From positions 930,001 to 994,000 of the forward strand of contig CAVRXM010000001.1 in the NCBI GenBank assembly GCA_963725085.1: a DNA stretch of 64,000 nt, read 5' to 3'. The notes beneath the pieces are model-generated. The model was given only the letters and a program-made list of their open reading frames with translations, did no database searches and had not been told where the DNA came from. A program made the position numbers and the translations under genes. This document shows, piece after piece, positions 27,225 through 38,082 of this stretch (its first letter is position 1; the number at the start of each line of letters is the position of its first letter). The DNA comes from VRUE01 sp963725085. GTDB taxonomy: Bacteria; Actinomycetota; Thermoleophilia; Solirubrobacterales; 70-9.

Positions 27225-29220
27225 CCGCAGTCCCCGCTCTTCAGGCACGGCTCGAGGGGATTCAGTTCCCGCGCCTTTTCGAGGTCGGCTTCGGCCGCGG
27301 CGTCATCGCCGGCTTCGCGCTCGACCTTCGAGCGCAGGTAGTACCACTGCCAGTTGTCTTCCTCGCGGTCGATCGCGTTCGTGAAGTGGGAGATCGCGGC
27401 TTCGTATTCGCCCTGCAGCTGGGCGAGCAGCCCGAGCTGGACGTAGGGCGATGCGGCGAACGGCTCGATCGTGCGCGCCCGCTCGGCGTGGTCGACGGCG
27501 CTCTGGCAGGTCGTTCCGCCGCCGCCGCGTCCCGGCTGGCGGTGATTTCGTGTTCGACCAGGAGCGGCTGGACCAGCGCCACCGCCGAGACCCAGGCCAC
27601 GGCCAGGGCCGCCGCCGTCAGGGCCCAGCGGCGGCCCTCCTCCGGTCGACGCCGGGGCGCCGGCCGGCGCCTGCTGGGCGCAGCGGGCCGAGATCGCAAC
27701 GGCGGCGTAGATGAAGAAGATCGACCCCATCGCGAGGATCTCCCAGAACCAGTCGATCCCGAACGCCACCGCCATCGCGACGAGGGCCGCGAAGACGATC
27801 GCGTGCAGTTCGCGCTGATCCTCGCGGGCGTCGCGCCAGGCGCAGAATGCCCACCAGAGGACGCCACCGACCAGCGCCAGGACGAGGATGCCGCCGATCA
27901 GCGCCCAGCTCGGCGAAGCTCTCGAGGTAGAGCGAGTGGGCATCGTGCAGCGGGAGGTCGATCGAGCGGTTCTTCTCCCAGTCGAACCGGTAGGTGCCGG
28001 CGCCGGTGCCGATCAGCGGCTCTTCTTCGAAGCTGTCGATCGCAACCCGCCAGAAGTCGCTGCGACCGCCGCCGCCGAGGTTCGAGAAGTGCGAGGAGGG
28101 TCGTTCGGGGAAGGCGATGTCAGAGCTCTTGAATTGGTCCCACGCCCTGCCGCCGACCGCGATCGCGGCGCCGATCGCGATCACGGCGAGGATCGCCGCC
28201 ACCGCCTTCAACGCCGTCGGATGGCGTGAGAGCTCGATCGCCCTCCCGGTCACCGCCCCTTCCCGCCGCTCGAGGGTCCGCAGCCCGGCGAACAGCGCCG
28301 TCGCCAGCGCCATTCCCGCCAGCAGGATCAGCAGCACCGTCACCCCCTGGTCGACGGCTGCCTGGTTGGCGAGGTTGTCGGAGAGGCTGCCGCGAGCCTG
28401 GACCGCGAGCACGGCGGGCAGCGCGCCGAGCGCGCCGATCGCCAGCGTCGCCGTCAGCCAGAGGCGGTCCCGCGAGAGAGCGATCAGGATCCCGGCAGGT
28501 GATCAGGAGCGCCAGCAGCCCGCCGCGCGAGAAGGTGAAGTAGAGGGCGAGCAGGACCGCCGGCATCGCCGCGACCGAGATCCACCGCAGCGCCGTCAGG
28601 GCGGCGCCGCGGCTAGTCCAGAGCAGGGCCCCGACGGCGATCCCGAACATCGTCCCGTCGGCGTTCCAGTATTCGAGCGGGTAGTAGAGGCGGGCCCCTT
28701 CCCCGAGCGAGCCGATGTCGATGACGTGGGGCAGGAGACGGCTTCCCAGTGCCATTAACGCGACGATGAGAAAGGCGATTCCGAGCCCTTCAGCGAAACG
28801 TTGGCGCCTCTGGTCGGTTTGGGCGATTAGGAAAGCGGCTAGGTAGATGCCGAGATAGGCAAGGACCCGGTCCGCCTCGATCACGCTGAGCTCGACAGAG
28901 CCCGACCAGAGGGATGAAATTGCCGACACAAGCGCAAGGCCCCCAAGCAGGCCGGCACTCCAGTAGATCGGACGCCCGAGCGTCGCGGCGGCCCCTGCTC
29001 CGAACACCAGCAGGCCGACCACGACGAGCCACACTGCGAGCGCGGCGATGTGGCGCGTCGTCACGTCATAGCCGCCTCCGGCAGTTGCAACTGCCACGAT
29101 CAGAGCAAGGGGCGCTAAGAGCGCCGCCGTTTGCTCTAACCTTGCGCCCGATGCTCGGGATGCGCCTCCACCGAACCGCGGCTCCGGCCGCGCTGGTGTC
29201 AATGCTGGCTCTGCTGGCAT
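27221..29220 (-). CDS. O-antigen ligase-like membrane protein with C-terminal TPR, frameshifted
   Basis: About 664 aa after removing five +1 insertions (near 28498, 27905, 27645 and two at 27515-27530; span 3n+2, consistent). About ten helices come first (AALAVWLVVVGLLVFGAGAA and others), then YYPLEYWNADGTMFGIAVGA, LYFTFSRGGLLALL, and a large outside loop with FWRVAIDSFEEEPLIGTGAG and DAHSLYLESFAELG, which are hallmarks of Wzy_C/WaaL proteins. The soluble tail holds tetratricopeptide-like helices (AVDHAERARTIEP, YEAAISHFTNAIDREEDNW, AAAEADLEKARELNPLEPC). The start is uncertain: the open frame reaches 29220, so its first codons would overlap the divergent gene at 29151. Confidence 0.78.
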
Positions 29221-29760
29221 TGGCCTGCCTCCCGGCTCTTGCTCACGCCTACACGCCTCCGCAGTACACCGACTCGCCGCCCACCGCCGTCGGCGGTTCG
29301 GGGGGCGGTGGCACCGGCGGCACTAGCGGCGGCAGCCACGCTGAACCCCCGGCGAGCCAAGTCTTCCTCCCCGGGCGGAGGGGCGAGCACGGCGCAGGGC
29401 TCCGGCGGCGGTGGCGGAAAGAACAACATGGTCTCGGGCTCGGGGGGGAACAATCCAACCTCGAATTCTCCTGCCCAGCAGCAGGGCGGCAGCGGTGGCG
29501 GCACCGGCCAGCAGGGTAGCCCAGGCAACGGCACAGCCGGCCAGAAGGCCGGCAACCCGCAACAGGGCGCTCAGGCCGGCAATCCCGCTCCCCAGGAAAG
29601 CGATGGCGGCGGCTCCTCTCCGCTGATCCCGATCCTGATCGCAATCGCAGTCCTCGCGGCGATCTCCCTCGCCGTGGTGGTGATTCGCCAGCGGCGCCAG
29701 GGCGAGGGCGCCGACGCCTCCGGCGAGCCCAGCGCGCCCGTCTCTCCGAAGGCGGGCTAA
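29151..29760 (+). CDS. Secreted Gly/Ser-rich protein with C-terminal membrane anchor, one frameshift
   Basis: About 202 aa after correcting one +1 shift near 29355 (span 3n+1). ATG at 29160 (or 29151) begins a clear signal peptide: MRLHRTAAPAAL, a Leu/Ala core, then ACLPALAHA. The middle (about 45-150) is low-complexity Gly/Ser/Asn/Gln (GGSGGGTGQQGSPGNGTAG). A single helix near the end (LIPILIAIAVLAAISLAVVV) is followed by RQRRQ, a stop-transfer signal. I do not recognise the family; it looks like a wall-spanning linker protein. It precedes the glycosidase by 5 bp and is divergent from the O-antigen-ligase-like gene. Confidence 0.65.
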
Positions 29761-29765
29761 GCCCG

Positions 29766-30899
29766 ATGCAGGTAGGGGGGAAGCGCCCGAGGGGGCTGAG
29801 GGTGCGTGCCTTCGCGGTCACGCTGGCGCTGGCGGCAATGGGTGCCGGGGCGAGCGCATCGAGCGCCGGCGCGGTTCCGGCAACGTTCTGGGGCGTCGTC
29901 CCGCAGGCCGGGCCGAGCTCCGAACAGGTGCTGCGCCTCAAGCGGGGAGGGGTGGACAGCATCCGGGTGCCGATCGTCTGGAGCGCCGTCCAGCCGGTCC
30001 GGGGCGGTCCCTTCGACTGGACCGGGGTCGACGGCCTGATGACCTCGGCCTCCAATGCGGGCGTCGAGGTCCTCCCGTTTCTCACCGGCGCGCCGAAGTG
30101 GGCGGTGCCGGTGAACCGTCGCTACGGAAGCCCGGAAAACCTGCCGGTCCGCACCGCCGTGCAGAAGCGCGGCTGGACGACCTTCGTCACCGAAGCCGTC
30201 CGCCGCTACGGCCCCAACGGCACCTTTTGGACCGAGAACCCGATCCTGCCGCAGCGCCCGATCCGCACCTGGCAGATCTGGAACGAGCCGAACTTCATGT
30301 ATTTCGTCGCCCGGCCGAACCCCGTCGAGTACGGGAAGCTGGTCAACCTCTCCTTCGCCGCGATCAGGGGCGTCGACCCGAGCGCGAAGCTGATCCTCGG
30401 CGGGCTCTTCTCGCGGCCGTCCGAGGCGACCTTGAGCCGCAAGCCACCGCTCGCCTACTTCGCTGCCGAATTCCTCGAACGGCTCTACGACAGCACTCCC
30501 GGCATCAAGACCAAGTTCCAGGGCGTGGCCCTGCACCCATACACGGCGACCTTCAAGCGGCTCGAACCGTACATCGAAGAAGTCCGCGACGTGCTGAAGC
30601 AAAACGGCGACGCGGGCAAGGGTCTGTGGCTCACCGAGCTCGGTTGGAGCTCGCAGGCGCCGACCAAGAAGAACTCGTTCGCGAAGGGGCCGAGCGGCCA
30701 GGCGGGCCAGCTCAAGGGCGCCTTCCGGCTGATCGAGGCCAAGAGGAACAAGTGGCACATCCAGCGCGTCTACTGGTTCTCGGTCGACGACCAGCCGGGA
30801 TCGTGCAACTTCTGCGGCGGCTCCGGGCTGTTCGGCAGGGGGTTCAAACCGAAGCCCGCCTGGCGTGCCTACGTCGGCTTCGCCGGCGGCACCCCCTGA
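29766..30899 (+). CDS. Secreted clan-A glycoside hydrolase
   Basis: An intact 377-aa protein with an N-terminal signal region (VRAFAVTLALAAMGAGASAS) and a TIM-barrel glycosidase domain of the GH5/GH39/PslG type. WGVVPQAGPSSEQVLRLKRG is strand 1, SIRVPIVWSAVQP is strand 2, QIWNEPNFMYFV carries the acid/base Glu of clan A, and LWLTELGWSSQAP carries the likely nucleophile Glu. It lies 5 bp after the Gly/Ser-rich anchored protein and at the end of the polysaccharide locus, so it may trim or release the glycan made there; PslG-like hydrolases play such roles in other exopolysaccharide loci. The actual substrate is unknown. Confidence 0.8.
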   Translation: MQVGGKRPRGLRVRAFAVTLALAAMGAGASASSAGAVPATFWGVVPQAGPSSEQVLRLKRGGVDSIRVPIVWSAVQPVRGGPFDWTGVDGLMTSASNAGVEVLPFLTGAPKWAVPVNRRYGSPENLPVRTAVQKRGWTTFVTEAVRRYGPNGTFWTENPILPQRPIRTWQIWNEPNFMYFVARPNPVEYGKLVNLSFAAIRGVDPSAKLILGGLFSRPSEATLSRKPPLAYFAAEFLERLYDSTPGIKTKFQGVALHPYTATFKRLEPYIEEVRDVLKQNGDAGKGLWLTELGWSSQAPTKKNSFAKGPSGQAGQLKGAFRLIEAKRNKWHIQRVYWFSVDDQPGSCNFCGGSGLFGRGFKPKPAWRAYVGFAGGTP

Positions 30900-30932
30900 G
30901 CCCGCGCCTCCGGTCGGCGTAAGATCGGAGGA

Positions 30933-33900
30933 TTGGCCACCAAGCGTGAATCGAGTGCGGGATCGGACCCGCTGGCGCCGTTCAGCGCCCCCGTCAGGCG
31001 CTGGTTCGAGTCCTCCTTCGAGGGCCCGACGCCGGCCCAGGCCGGGGGCTGGGAGGCGATCGCCGACGGCGACAACGCCCTGATCTGCGCCCCGACCGGC
31101 TCCGGCAAGACGCTCGCGGCCTTCCTCTGGGGGATCGACAAGCTCTCGCGCGCTCCCGAGCGCGGCGAGGGCGTCCGAATCGTCTATGTCTCACCGCTGA
31201 AGGCGCTTTCCTACGACATCGAGCGCAACCTGCGGGCACCGCTGGCGGGGATCGGCGCCGACCTCTCGGTCGGCCTCCGCACCGGCGACACCCCCCAATC
31301 CGAGCGCCGGGCGATGCGCAAATCGCCGCCCGACATCCTGATCACCACCCCCGAGTCGCTGTACCTGATCCTCTCCTCGGGCGCCCGCGAGATCCTCGAC
31401 CGGGGTCGAAGCCGTGATCGTCGACGAGATTCACGCCGTCGCGCAATCGAAGCGAGGCGCCCATCTGGCGCTGAGTCTCGAGCGGCTGGAGCATCTGGTC
31501 CGGGGTTCGGGGGAGGACTCTTCGGAGCAACAGCGGGGAGGCTCCTCAGAGCCCTCCCCCGAACCCCGGGTCCAGCGGATCGGCCTTTCGGCGACTCAGC
31601 GCCCGCTGGAGCGGGTTGCGAAGTTTCTCGTCGGGCCGAACAGGGAGTGCACGATCGTCGACGCCGGACGGGAGAAGGAGCTCGACCTCGAGATCGTCGT
31701 CCCGGTCGAGGACATGTCCGACCCCGGCGCCCCCAACTTCCCAAACTCCGACGGGGTCCCGGCCGAGGGCGAGCCGAACGCCCACGTCCGCTCGATCTGG
31801 CCCGCGATCTACCCGGAGCTATTGAAACTTGTCCAGGCGCACAACTCGACGATCATCTTCGTCAACGCCCGCCGCGCCGCCGAGCGTCTAGCCAAGCGCC
31901 TCAACGAGCTCGCCTCCGAGGAATCGGAATCGGAGCTGCCGGCAACTGAGCATGGTGGGCACAACCCGCCCGCCGCGGACGCGGGAGCGAGCGAGCGTGA
32001 TCTCCAGTCAGGTGATCGCGAGCGAGCGGGAGCAGAGCAGGCGGGCGGAATTGTCGAGATAGCCAGGGCCCACCACGGGTCTCTGAGTCACGAGGAGCGG
32101 ACTGTCGTCGAGGAGATGTTGAAGTCGGGGCAGCTGCCGTGTCTGGTTGCGACGTCGTCGCTGGAGCTGGGGATCGACATGGGTGCGGTCGATCTGGTGA
32201 TCCAGGTCGAGTCGCCGAAGTCGGTCAGCCGCGGGCTGCAGCGGGTCGGTCGGGCGGGCCACTCGCTGGGCGAGGTCTCACGCGGCCGCATCTTCCCCAA
32301 GTTCCGCGCCGACCTGCTCGAGTGCGCCGTCGTCGCCAGGCGGATGCGGACCGGGGAGATCGAGGAGACCGTGATCCCGCAGAACCCGCTCGACGTCCTC
32401 GCCCAGCACCTGGTCTCGATGGCCGCCCTCGACGAGTGGGAGGTCGACGAGGTCGAGCGCCTCGTGACCGCCTCGGAGCCGTTCCAGGAGCTCTCCCGCG
32501 AGCAGCTCGAGAACGTCCTCGACATGCTCGACGGCCGCTACCCGTCGGACCGCTTCGCCGAGCTGCGGCCGCGGATCGTCTGGGACCGGACGAAGGGCAC
32601 GATCCACGGCCGCAAAGGCGCCCGCCAGCTGGTCGTCACCAACGCCGGCACGATCCCCGACCGCGGCCTCTACGGCGTCCACCTCCCCGACGGGCGCCGG
32701 GTCGGCGAGCTCGACGAGGAGATGGTCTACGAGGCGCGCCCCGGCCAGACCTTCCTGCTCGGGGCGACGACCTGGCGGATCGAGGACATCACCCGCGACC
32801 GGGTGATCGTCACCCCGGCGCCGGGCCTGCCCGGGGCGGTGCCGTTCTGGAAGGGCGACGGGATCGGGCGCCCGGCCGAGCTCGGCCGGGCGATCGGCGC
32901 CTTCGCCCGCGAGGCGGTCTCGCGCGAGCCGGCCGAGCTGGCGGCCGAGTACGACCTCGACCGCCGCGCCGCCGAGAACCTGGTCGCCTACCTGCGCGAG
33001 CAGCAGGCGGCGACCCGGGTCGTGCCCTCGGACGAGACGATCGTCGTCGAGCGCTTCCGCGACGAGATCGGCGACTGGCGGCTCTGCGTCCTCTCGCCCT
33101 ACGGCGGCCGCGTCCACGCCGCCTGGGGCCTGGCGCTCTCGCAGAAGATCCGCACCGAGCGCGAGCTCGAGGCCGACGCGATCTGGTCCGACGACGGGAT
33201 CGTCATCCACCTCCCCGACGCCGACGAGCCGCCGCCGGCCGACCTGGTGCTGGTCGAGCCCGACGAGATCGAGGACCTGGTCGTCGAGGAGCTCTCCGGA
33301 TCGGCGCTGTTCGGCTCCCACTTCCGCGAGAGCGCCGCCCGCTCGCTGCTGATCCCCCGCGCCTATCCGGGCAAGCGGACGCCGCTCTGGCAGCAGCGGC
33401 TGAAGTCGCAGAGCCTGCTCGAAGTCGCCCGCGACTTCCCCCGCTTCCCGGTCGTGCTCGAGACCTACCGCGAGTGCATGCGGGACGTCCTCGACCTGCC
33501 CTCGCTGACCGAGCTGCTGCGGAAGCTGCACTCGCGCGAGCTCGGCCTGGTCGAGGTCGAGACGCCGACCGCCTCGCCGTTCGCCTCCTCGCTCCTCTTC
33601 GACTACGTCGCCACCTACATGTACGAGGGGGACACGCCGAACGCCGAGCGCCGCGCCGCGGCCCTCGCCCTCGACCGCGACCTGCTGCGCGAGCTGCTCG
33701 GCCAGGACGAGCTGCGCGAGCTGATCGACCCGGCGGCGCTGGAGGAGGTCGAGGCGCAGCTCCAGCACCGGACCGAGGCGGGACGGGCCGGGGACCGCGA
33801 CGCCCTCCAGCAGATCCTCCGCAGCCTCGGCGACCTCACCGCCGAGGAGTGCGCCGAGCGGGTCGAGGAGGGCTACTCGGCGGCCTCGATGCTCGAGAAG

Positions 33901-35516
33901 CTGGTCGCCGAGCGCCGCGCGGCGCTGGTCCGGATCGGCGGCGAGGAGCGCTACATCGCCGCCGAGGACGCCGGCCTCTTCCGCGACGCGCTCGGGGTGC
34001 CGCCGCCGCCGGGCCTGCCCGAGGCCTTCCTCGAGGACCACCCGGACGCGATGCGCGCCCTCGTCCGCCGCTACGCCCGCACGCACGGGCCGTTCCCGAC
34101 CGCACAGCTCGCCGCCCGCTACGGGGTCGACCCGACCCCGGCGCTGCGCGAGCTCGAGCGCGAGGGGGCGATGGTCCGCGGCGAGCTCCTGCCCGGCGGC
34201 ACCGAGCGCGAGTGGTGCGACTCGGAGGTGCTGCGCAGGATCCGCCGCGCCAGCCTCGCCCACCTGCGGCGCGAAGTCGAGCCGGCCGCCCGCGACCGCT
34301 TCGCCCGCTTCCTGCCGAGCTGGCAGAACGTCGACGCCCACCGCCCGGCCGGCGCCGGGCCCGACCGCCTCCGCGACGCGCTGCTGCCGCTGCAGGGGGT
34401 CGCGCTGACGCCGAAGGTCTGGGAGGGCGACGTCCTGCCGCGCCGGCTCGGCGCCTACTCGCCGACCTGGCTCGACGAGCTCTGCACCAGCGGCGAGCTG
34501 GTCTGGATCGGCGCCGGGGCGCTGGGGCGCAACGACGGCCGCATCGCGCTCTACTTCCGCGAGGACGTCAGGCTCGCCGGCCCGCCGCCCGCGAACGCGA
34601 AGATCGAGCCGGTGGAGGGGGAGCCCCACGACGCGATCCGCGAGCGGCTGCTCGCCGGCCCATCGTTCTGGCTCGACCTGCTCGCCGACCTCGAGTTTCC
34701 CGGCCGAGGAGCTCCACACGGCGCTCTGGGACCTCGCCTGGTCGGGCGAGGTGACCAACGACGCCTTCGCGCCGCTGCGGGCGCCGCGGCTGCGCTCGGT
34801 CGCGGCGCAGGAGCGGCAGGGCCGCCGCTTCGCCCGCCGCCGCTCCGCCGGCGGCGCCGCGGTCCAGGGGCGCTGGTCGCTGACCGCGCCGCTGTTCGAG
34901 AACGCGCCCGGCGCCGGGCCGAAGCTCCGCGCCCAGGCCGAGCTGATGCTCGAGCGCTACGGGATCGTCACCCGCGAGACGGTCCTCGCCGAGGGCGTGC
35001 CGGGCGGCTTCTCGACCCTCTACTCCGAGCTCGCCAACCTCGAGCTGCTGGGCACCGCCCGCCGCGGCTACTTCGTCGAGGGCCTCGGCGGCGCCCAGTT
35101 CGCCCTCGCCGGCGCCGTCGAGCGCCTGCGCTCGCTGCCCGAAGCCGGCGGCGACTTCCAGGTGCTCGCCGCGACCGACCCCGCCAACCCCTACGGCGCC
35201 GCGCTGCCCTGGCCGAAGCCCGAGTCCGGCCGCCGCCCGGCCCGCGCGCCCGGCGCCCACCTCCTCCTCCGCGACGGCGAGCCGCTCGATCTACGTCGAG
35301 CGCGGCGGCCGCAGCATCCTCCGTCTCGCCGAGCTCGACGAGGCCGAGCTCGGGGACGCGATGGGCGCCCTCGCCGACGCCGTGTCGGCCGGCCGGCTGC
35401 CGAAGCTCGCGATCGAGAAACTCGACGGCGAGCCGGTGATCGGGTCCGGCCACGAGGAGGCGCTGCTCCAGGCCGGCTTCGACCGCGGCCCGCGGCGCCT
35501 GGTCATGTCGGCCTGA
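30933..35516 (+). CDS. lhr: Lhr-family ATP-dependent helicase, frameshifted
   Basis: About 1526 aa after removing three +1 insertions (near 31401, 34700 and 35290; the span is a multiple of 3), the normal size of long actinobacterial Lhr. Helicase motifs in order: GPTPAQAGGW (Q motif), CAPTGSGKTLAAFL (I), YVSPLKALSYD (Ia), ILITTPESL, VIVDEIHAVAQSKRG (II, DEIH), RIGLSATQRPLE (III, SATQ), FVNARRAAERLAKRLNEL (IV), ATSSLELGIDMGAVDLVIQV (V) and GLQRVGRAGHSLG (VI). The Lhr winged-helix and C-terminal domains follow. Lhr acts in DNA repair and nucleic-acid remodelling. It starts with TTG at 30933; the GGAGG at 30927 is unusually close. Low-complexity loops sit after motif II and before RAHHGSLS. Confidence 0.9.
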
Positions 35517-35589
35517 CGCCCCGGCGCTAAGCTCTCAATCAGCCGCGCCTCCCACCTCGCGCCAGCTCATCGTCCAGCCGGAGAGGTCT

Positions 35590-37165
35590 ATGAGGAAGCA
35601 GATTTGTCGCATCGCAGTGATCGCGTTGGGATCCATCGCGATCACGGTCGGCCTCGTCTCTCCGGTGGCGGCCCGCAACGCCTACGTCGGCCAGACATTC
35701 GCGGGCGGCGTCTCGGTGATAGACACGGGAAGGATTGCCGTCGCCACCACCGTTCCCGTGGCGAACAACCTGCGAGGAATCGCGATCACTCCGGACGGTA
35801 GCCGCGCCTACGTCTCCGGCGTCGCGACGGACACCGTCTATGTGCTCGACACCCGCAGCAACACGGTGGCGGGGACGATCCCGGTCGAAAACCCGGGCGC
35901 GATTGCGATCACCCCGGATGGCCGTCGGGCCTACGTAACCCGCGCCACACTTCCCGGCAGCGTCGCGGTGATCGACACCCAGGCCAACGCTGTTGTCGGA
36001 GCGGCGATCACGGTCGGCACCAGCCCGACCGCGATCGCGATCACCCCCGACGGCAACCGTGCCTACGTCACCAACTACAGCTCGAAAAACGTCTCGGTGA
36101 TCGACACCGTGACCAACTCGGTGGTCGGGGGGCCGATCGCGGTTGCCTCGACGCCCTGGGGCATCGCCGTGACCCCCGACGGCAACCGTGCCTACGTCAC
36201 GATTGACGCCAGTCCCGGCAGCATCTCGGTGATCGACACCCGGACCAACGCCGTCGCGGACGTGGTTGCGCTCGGCGCCGGCTCGGCGTTCCCGATCGGG
36301 ATCGCGATCACACCCTCGGGGAGTCGGGCGTACTCGACCAACCTCGAAAATGTCTCGGTGATCGACACCCGGACGAACACGGTGATCGGACCGCCGATCG
36401 ATGGCGGCGGGCGTCCGTCGGGGATCGCGATCACACCCGATGGCGGCCGCGCCTTCTTCGCCAACTACAACTCCAATGACGTCTGGGCGCTCGATCTGCC
36501 CACCGGCACGGCCTTGGGCGCCCCGATCGGGGTCGGCAAAAATCCGGAATCGATCGCGATCGTGCCCTAACCAACCTCCGACCGCCGTGTTGAGCACCCC
36601 GGGCCACGGCCTGCGGGTCACTCTCGACGGCAGCACCTCGAGCGACCCGGACGGCGCGATCGCCTCCTACCACTGGGACTTCGGCGACGGCACGAGCGCC
36701 CAGACTGCGTCGCCCACTGTCACCCACATCTACAAGAAGGCCTTCTCGTACTTCCCCCTCATGACCGTCTCGGATGGCGAAGGATGCCCCGGATTCGTCT
36801 TCACCGGCCAGACCGCTTTGTGCAACGGTCCCTCGAGCGTCGGCATCCACCGCCTGCTGGTGACGGCCGAGATCCTGAAGCTGAGACGCAATCCCAAGAA
36901 CGGCACCGCCAAACTGCTCGTCCACGTCCCCGGCAAAGTGACGGTGGAGCTCGCCGGCAAAGGCATCGCCAGGCAGCGCCCCAGGTTCAAGGTGGGCCTG
37001 GGCACCATCAGCCTGCGGGTCAAGGCAAAGGGCAGGGCAAGGCGAAAGCTCGACCGGACCGGGTTCGTGAAGGTGAAGGTGAGGGTGACCGTGCGGCCGA
37101 TCGGCGGCGATCCCAACGTCCAGACAAAGCGGGTGCGGCTCGTAAAGGAGACTCGGCGACGCTGA
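35590..37165 (+). CDS. Secreted YVTN beta-propeller protein with PKD domain, one frameshift
   Basis: About 524 aa after correcting one +1 shift near 36567 (span 3n+1). A signal peptide (MRKQICRIAVIALGSIAITV) precedes seven or so repeats of about 42 residues with the pattern AITPDGxRAYV...VSVIDT, the 40-residue YVTN beta-propeller unit. Without correction the frame ends at SIAIVP. After the shift it reads NQPPTAVLSTPGHG and then a PKD-type Ig domain (SSDPDGAIASYHWDFGDGTS), ending with a basic beta-rich tail (LVHVPGKVTVELAGKG). Such proteins are exported and mediate surface binding. ATG at 35590 has a GGAGAGG site six bases upstream. Confidence 0.8.
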
Positions 37166-37187
37166 CGAGTTCGCGATAATCCGTCCC

Positions 37188-37880
37188 GTGGTGGTCAACG
37201 GGGAGAGCGCGGCTGAGCTACTCAAGAGCGTTCCGCTCTTTTCCGACCTCGAGCAGGGCGAGCTCGAGCGCTTCTCGCTCGTCGCCGTGCCGCGCTCGTT
37301 CCCGGCCGCGACCCGCGTATTCCACGAGGGCGACCACTCCGACGCCTGCTACATCGTCCGCACCGGCAGCTTCCGGGTCACCCGCGAGCACTCCGACGGC
37401 CGCGCGATCACCCTCGCGACGCTCGGTCCCGGCGACATCTTCGGCGAGCTGGCGATGCTCGACGGCGAGGTGCGTTCGGCGAGCGTCGAGGCGCTCGAGG
37501 ACAGCGAGCTGCTGGCGCTGCCGGCGAACGAGGTGCGCGCCCTGCTCGCCCGCCATCCCGACATCACCGTCAAGCTCGTCGCCGCGCTGGTCAGGCGCCT
37601 GCGGACCGCGAACGAGCGGATCTCCCGCCAGTCCTTCCAGACGGTCCCGAGCCGGGTGGCGGGCGTCCTCACCCAGCTGGTCGCCGAAGAGGGCGAGGGC
37701 GGCGAGGGCGGCGAGGTCACGATCCGGATGAACCAGGCCGACCTCGCCCAGCTCGCCGGCACCTCGCGCGAGAGCGTCAGCCGCTTCCTCGCCGACCTCG
37801 AGCGGGCCGGCGTCGTCCGCCCCGGCCGCGGCCGGGTCACCGTCCTCGAGCCGGCGAAGCTCCGCAACTACATCTTCTAA
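37188..37880 (+). CDS. CRP/FNR family transcriptional regulator
   Basis: An intact 230-aa protein. The N-terminal cyclic-nucleotide-binding fold (about 12-125) has VPLFSDLEQGELERFSLVAV, VFHEGDHSDACYIVRTGSFR and LGPGDIFGELAMLDGEVRSA, matching the CRP phosphate-binding cassette (GELA...RSA). A long dimer helix follows (about 125-150) and then a winged helix with NQADLAQLAGTSRESVSRFL as the recognition helix region. It probably responds to cAMP or a related ligand; the target genes are unknown. It starts with GTG at 37188. The last 18 bases of the gene recur exactly at 41201-41218 (see the repeat entries), so its 3' end may be an insertion site. Confidence 0.93.
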   Translation: MVVNGESAAELLKSVPLFSDLEQGELERFSLVAVPRSFPAATRVFHEGDHSDACYIVRTGSFRVTREHSDGRAITLATLGPGDIFGELAMLDGEVRSASVEALEDSELLALPANEVRALLARHPDITVKLVAALVRRLRTANERISRQSFQTVPSRVAGVLTQLVAEEGEGGEGGEVTIRMNQADLAQLAGTSRESVSRFLADLERAGVVRPGRGRVTVLEPAKLRNYIF

Positions 37881-37935
37881 GAGGTAGGCACGATTCCGCT
37901 CTAGAAAGCGGAAAACGATCCGCTGGACCCCGCTG
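37862..37935 (+). repeat. Dispersed repeat copy A, at the CRP gene 3' end
   Basis: It begins with the last codons of the CRP gene, CCGCAACTACATCTTCTA (37862-37879). Then, after 17 unrelated bases, come CGCTCTA, AAGCGGAAAACG and GCTGGACCCCG. The 18-base core is identical at 41201-41218, and the hairpin part that follows is about 75-80% alike there. A weaker third copy lies at 42537-42600. Confidence 0.7.
37894..37913 (+). terminator. Hairpin downstream of the CRP-type regulator gene
   Basis: A perfect 7-bp stem, TTCCGCT (37894-37900) and AGCGGAA (37907-37913), with the loop CTAGAA, starts 14 bases after the stop. There is no T-tract, so termination is plausible but unproven; it could equally be a protein site. 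A degenerate version follows repeat copy B. Confidence 0.4.
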
Positions 37936-37948
37936 GGTTACGCCTGAC

Positions 37949-37981
37949 TTGGCTGCCATTTGGCGCGCATTTGGCGCGCAG
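37949..37981 (+). repeat. Triple tandem 11-bp repeat (left arm)
   Basis: Three head-to-tail units: TTGGCTGCCAT, TTGGCGCGCAT and TTGGCGCGCAG. A similar array with 11-12 bp spacing lies at the other end of the segment. Such arrays are typical of recombinase arm sites or of multi-site regulator binding. Confidence 0.6.
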
Positions 37982-38082
37982 GGTCTTCCCTCCGTCAGCA
38001 ATCTCTCAGCGAGTCAGCCGAGCGATCGGCGGCCGAGGCCCCTTCCCATCTGACTGCGGCCGGGCGGCGACCCAAGCGGTCG

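Noticed and set aside
5184..29220. Programmed ribosomal frameshifting as a common mechanism
   Set aside because: The sites share no slippery heptamer or downstream structure, occur up to five times in one gene and need +1 changes throughout, so errors are simpler.
32278..34758. An 826-codon leftward frame under lhr
   Set aside because: The Lhr reading has all helicase motifs; the opposite frame is compositional noise.
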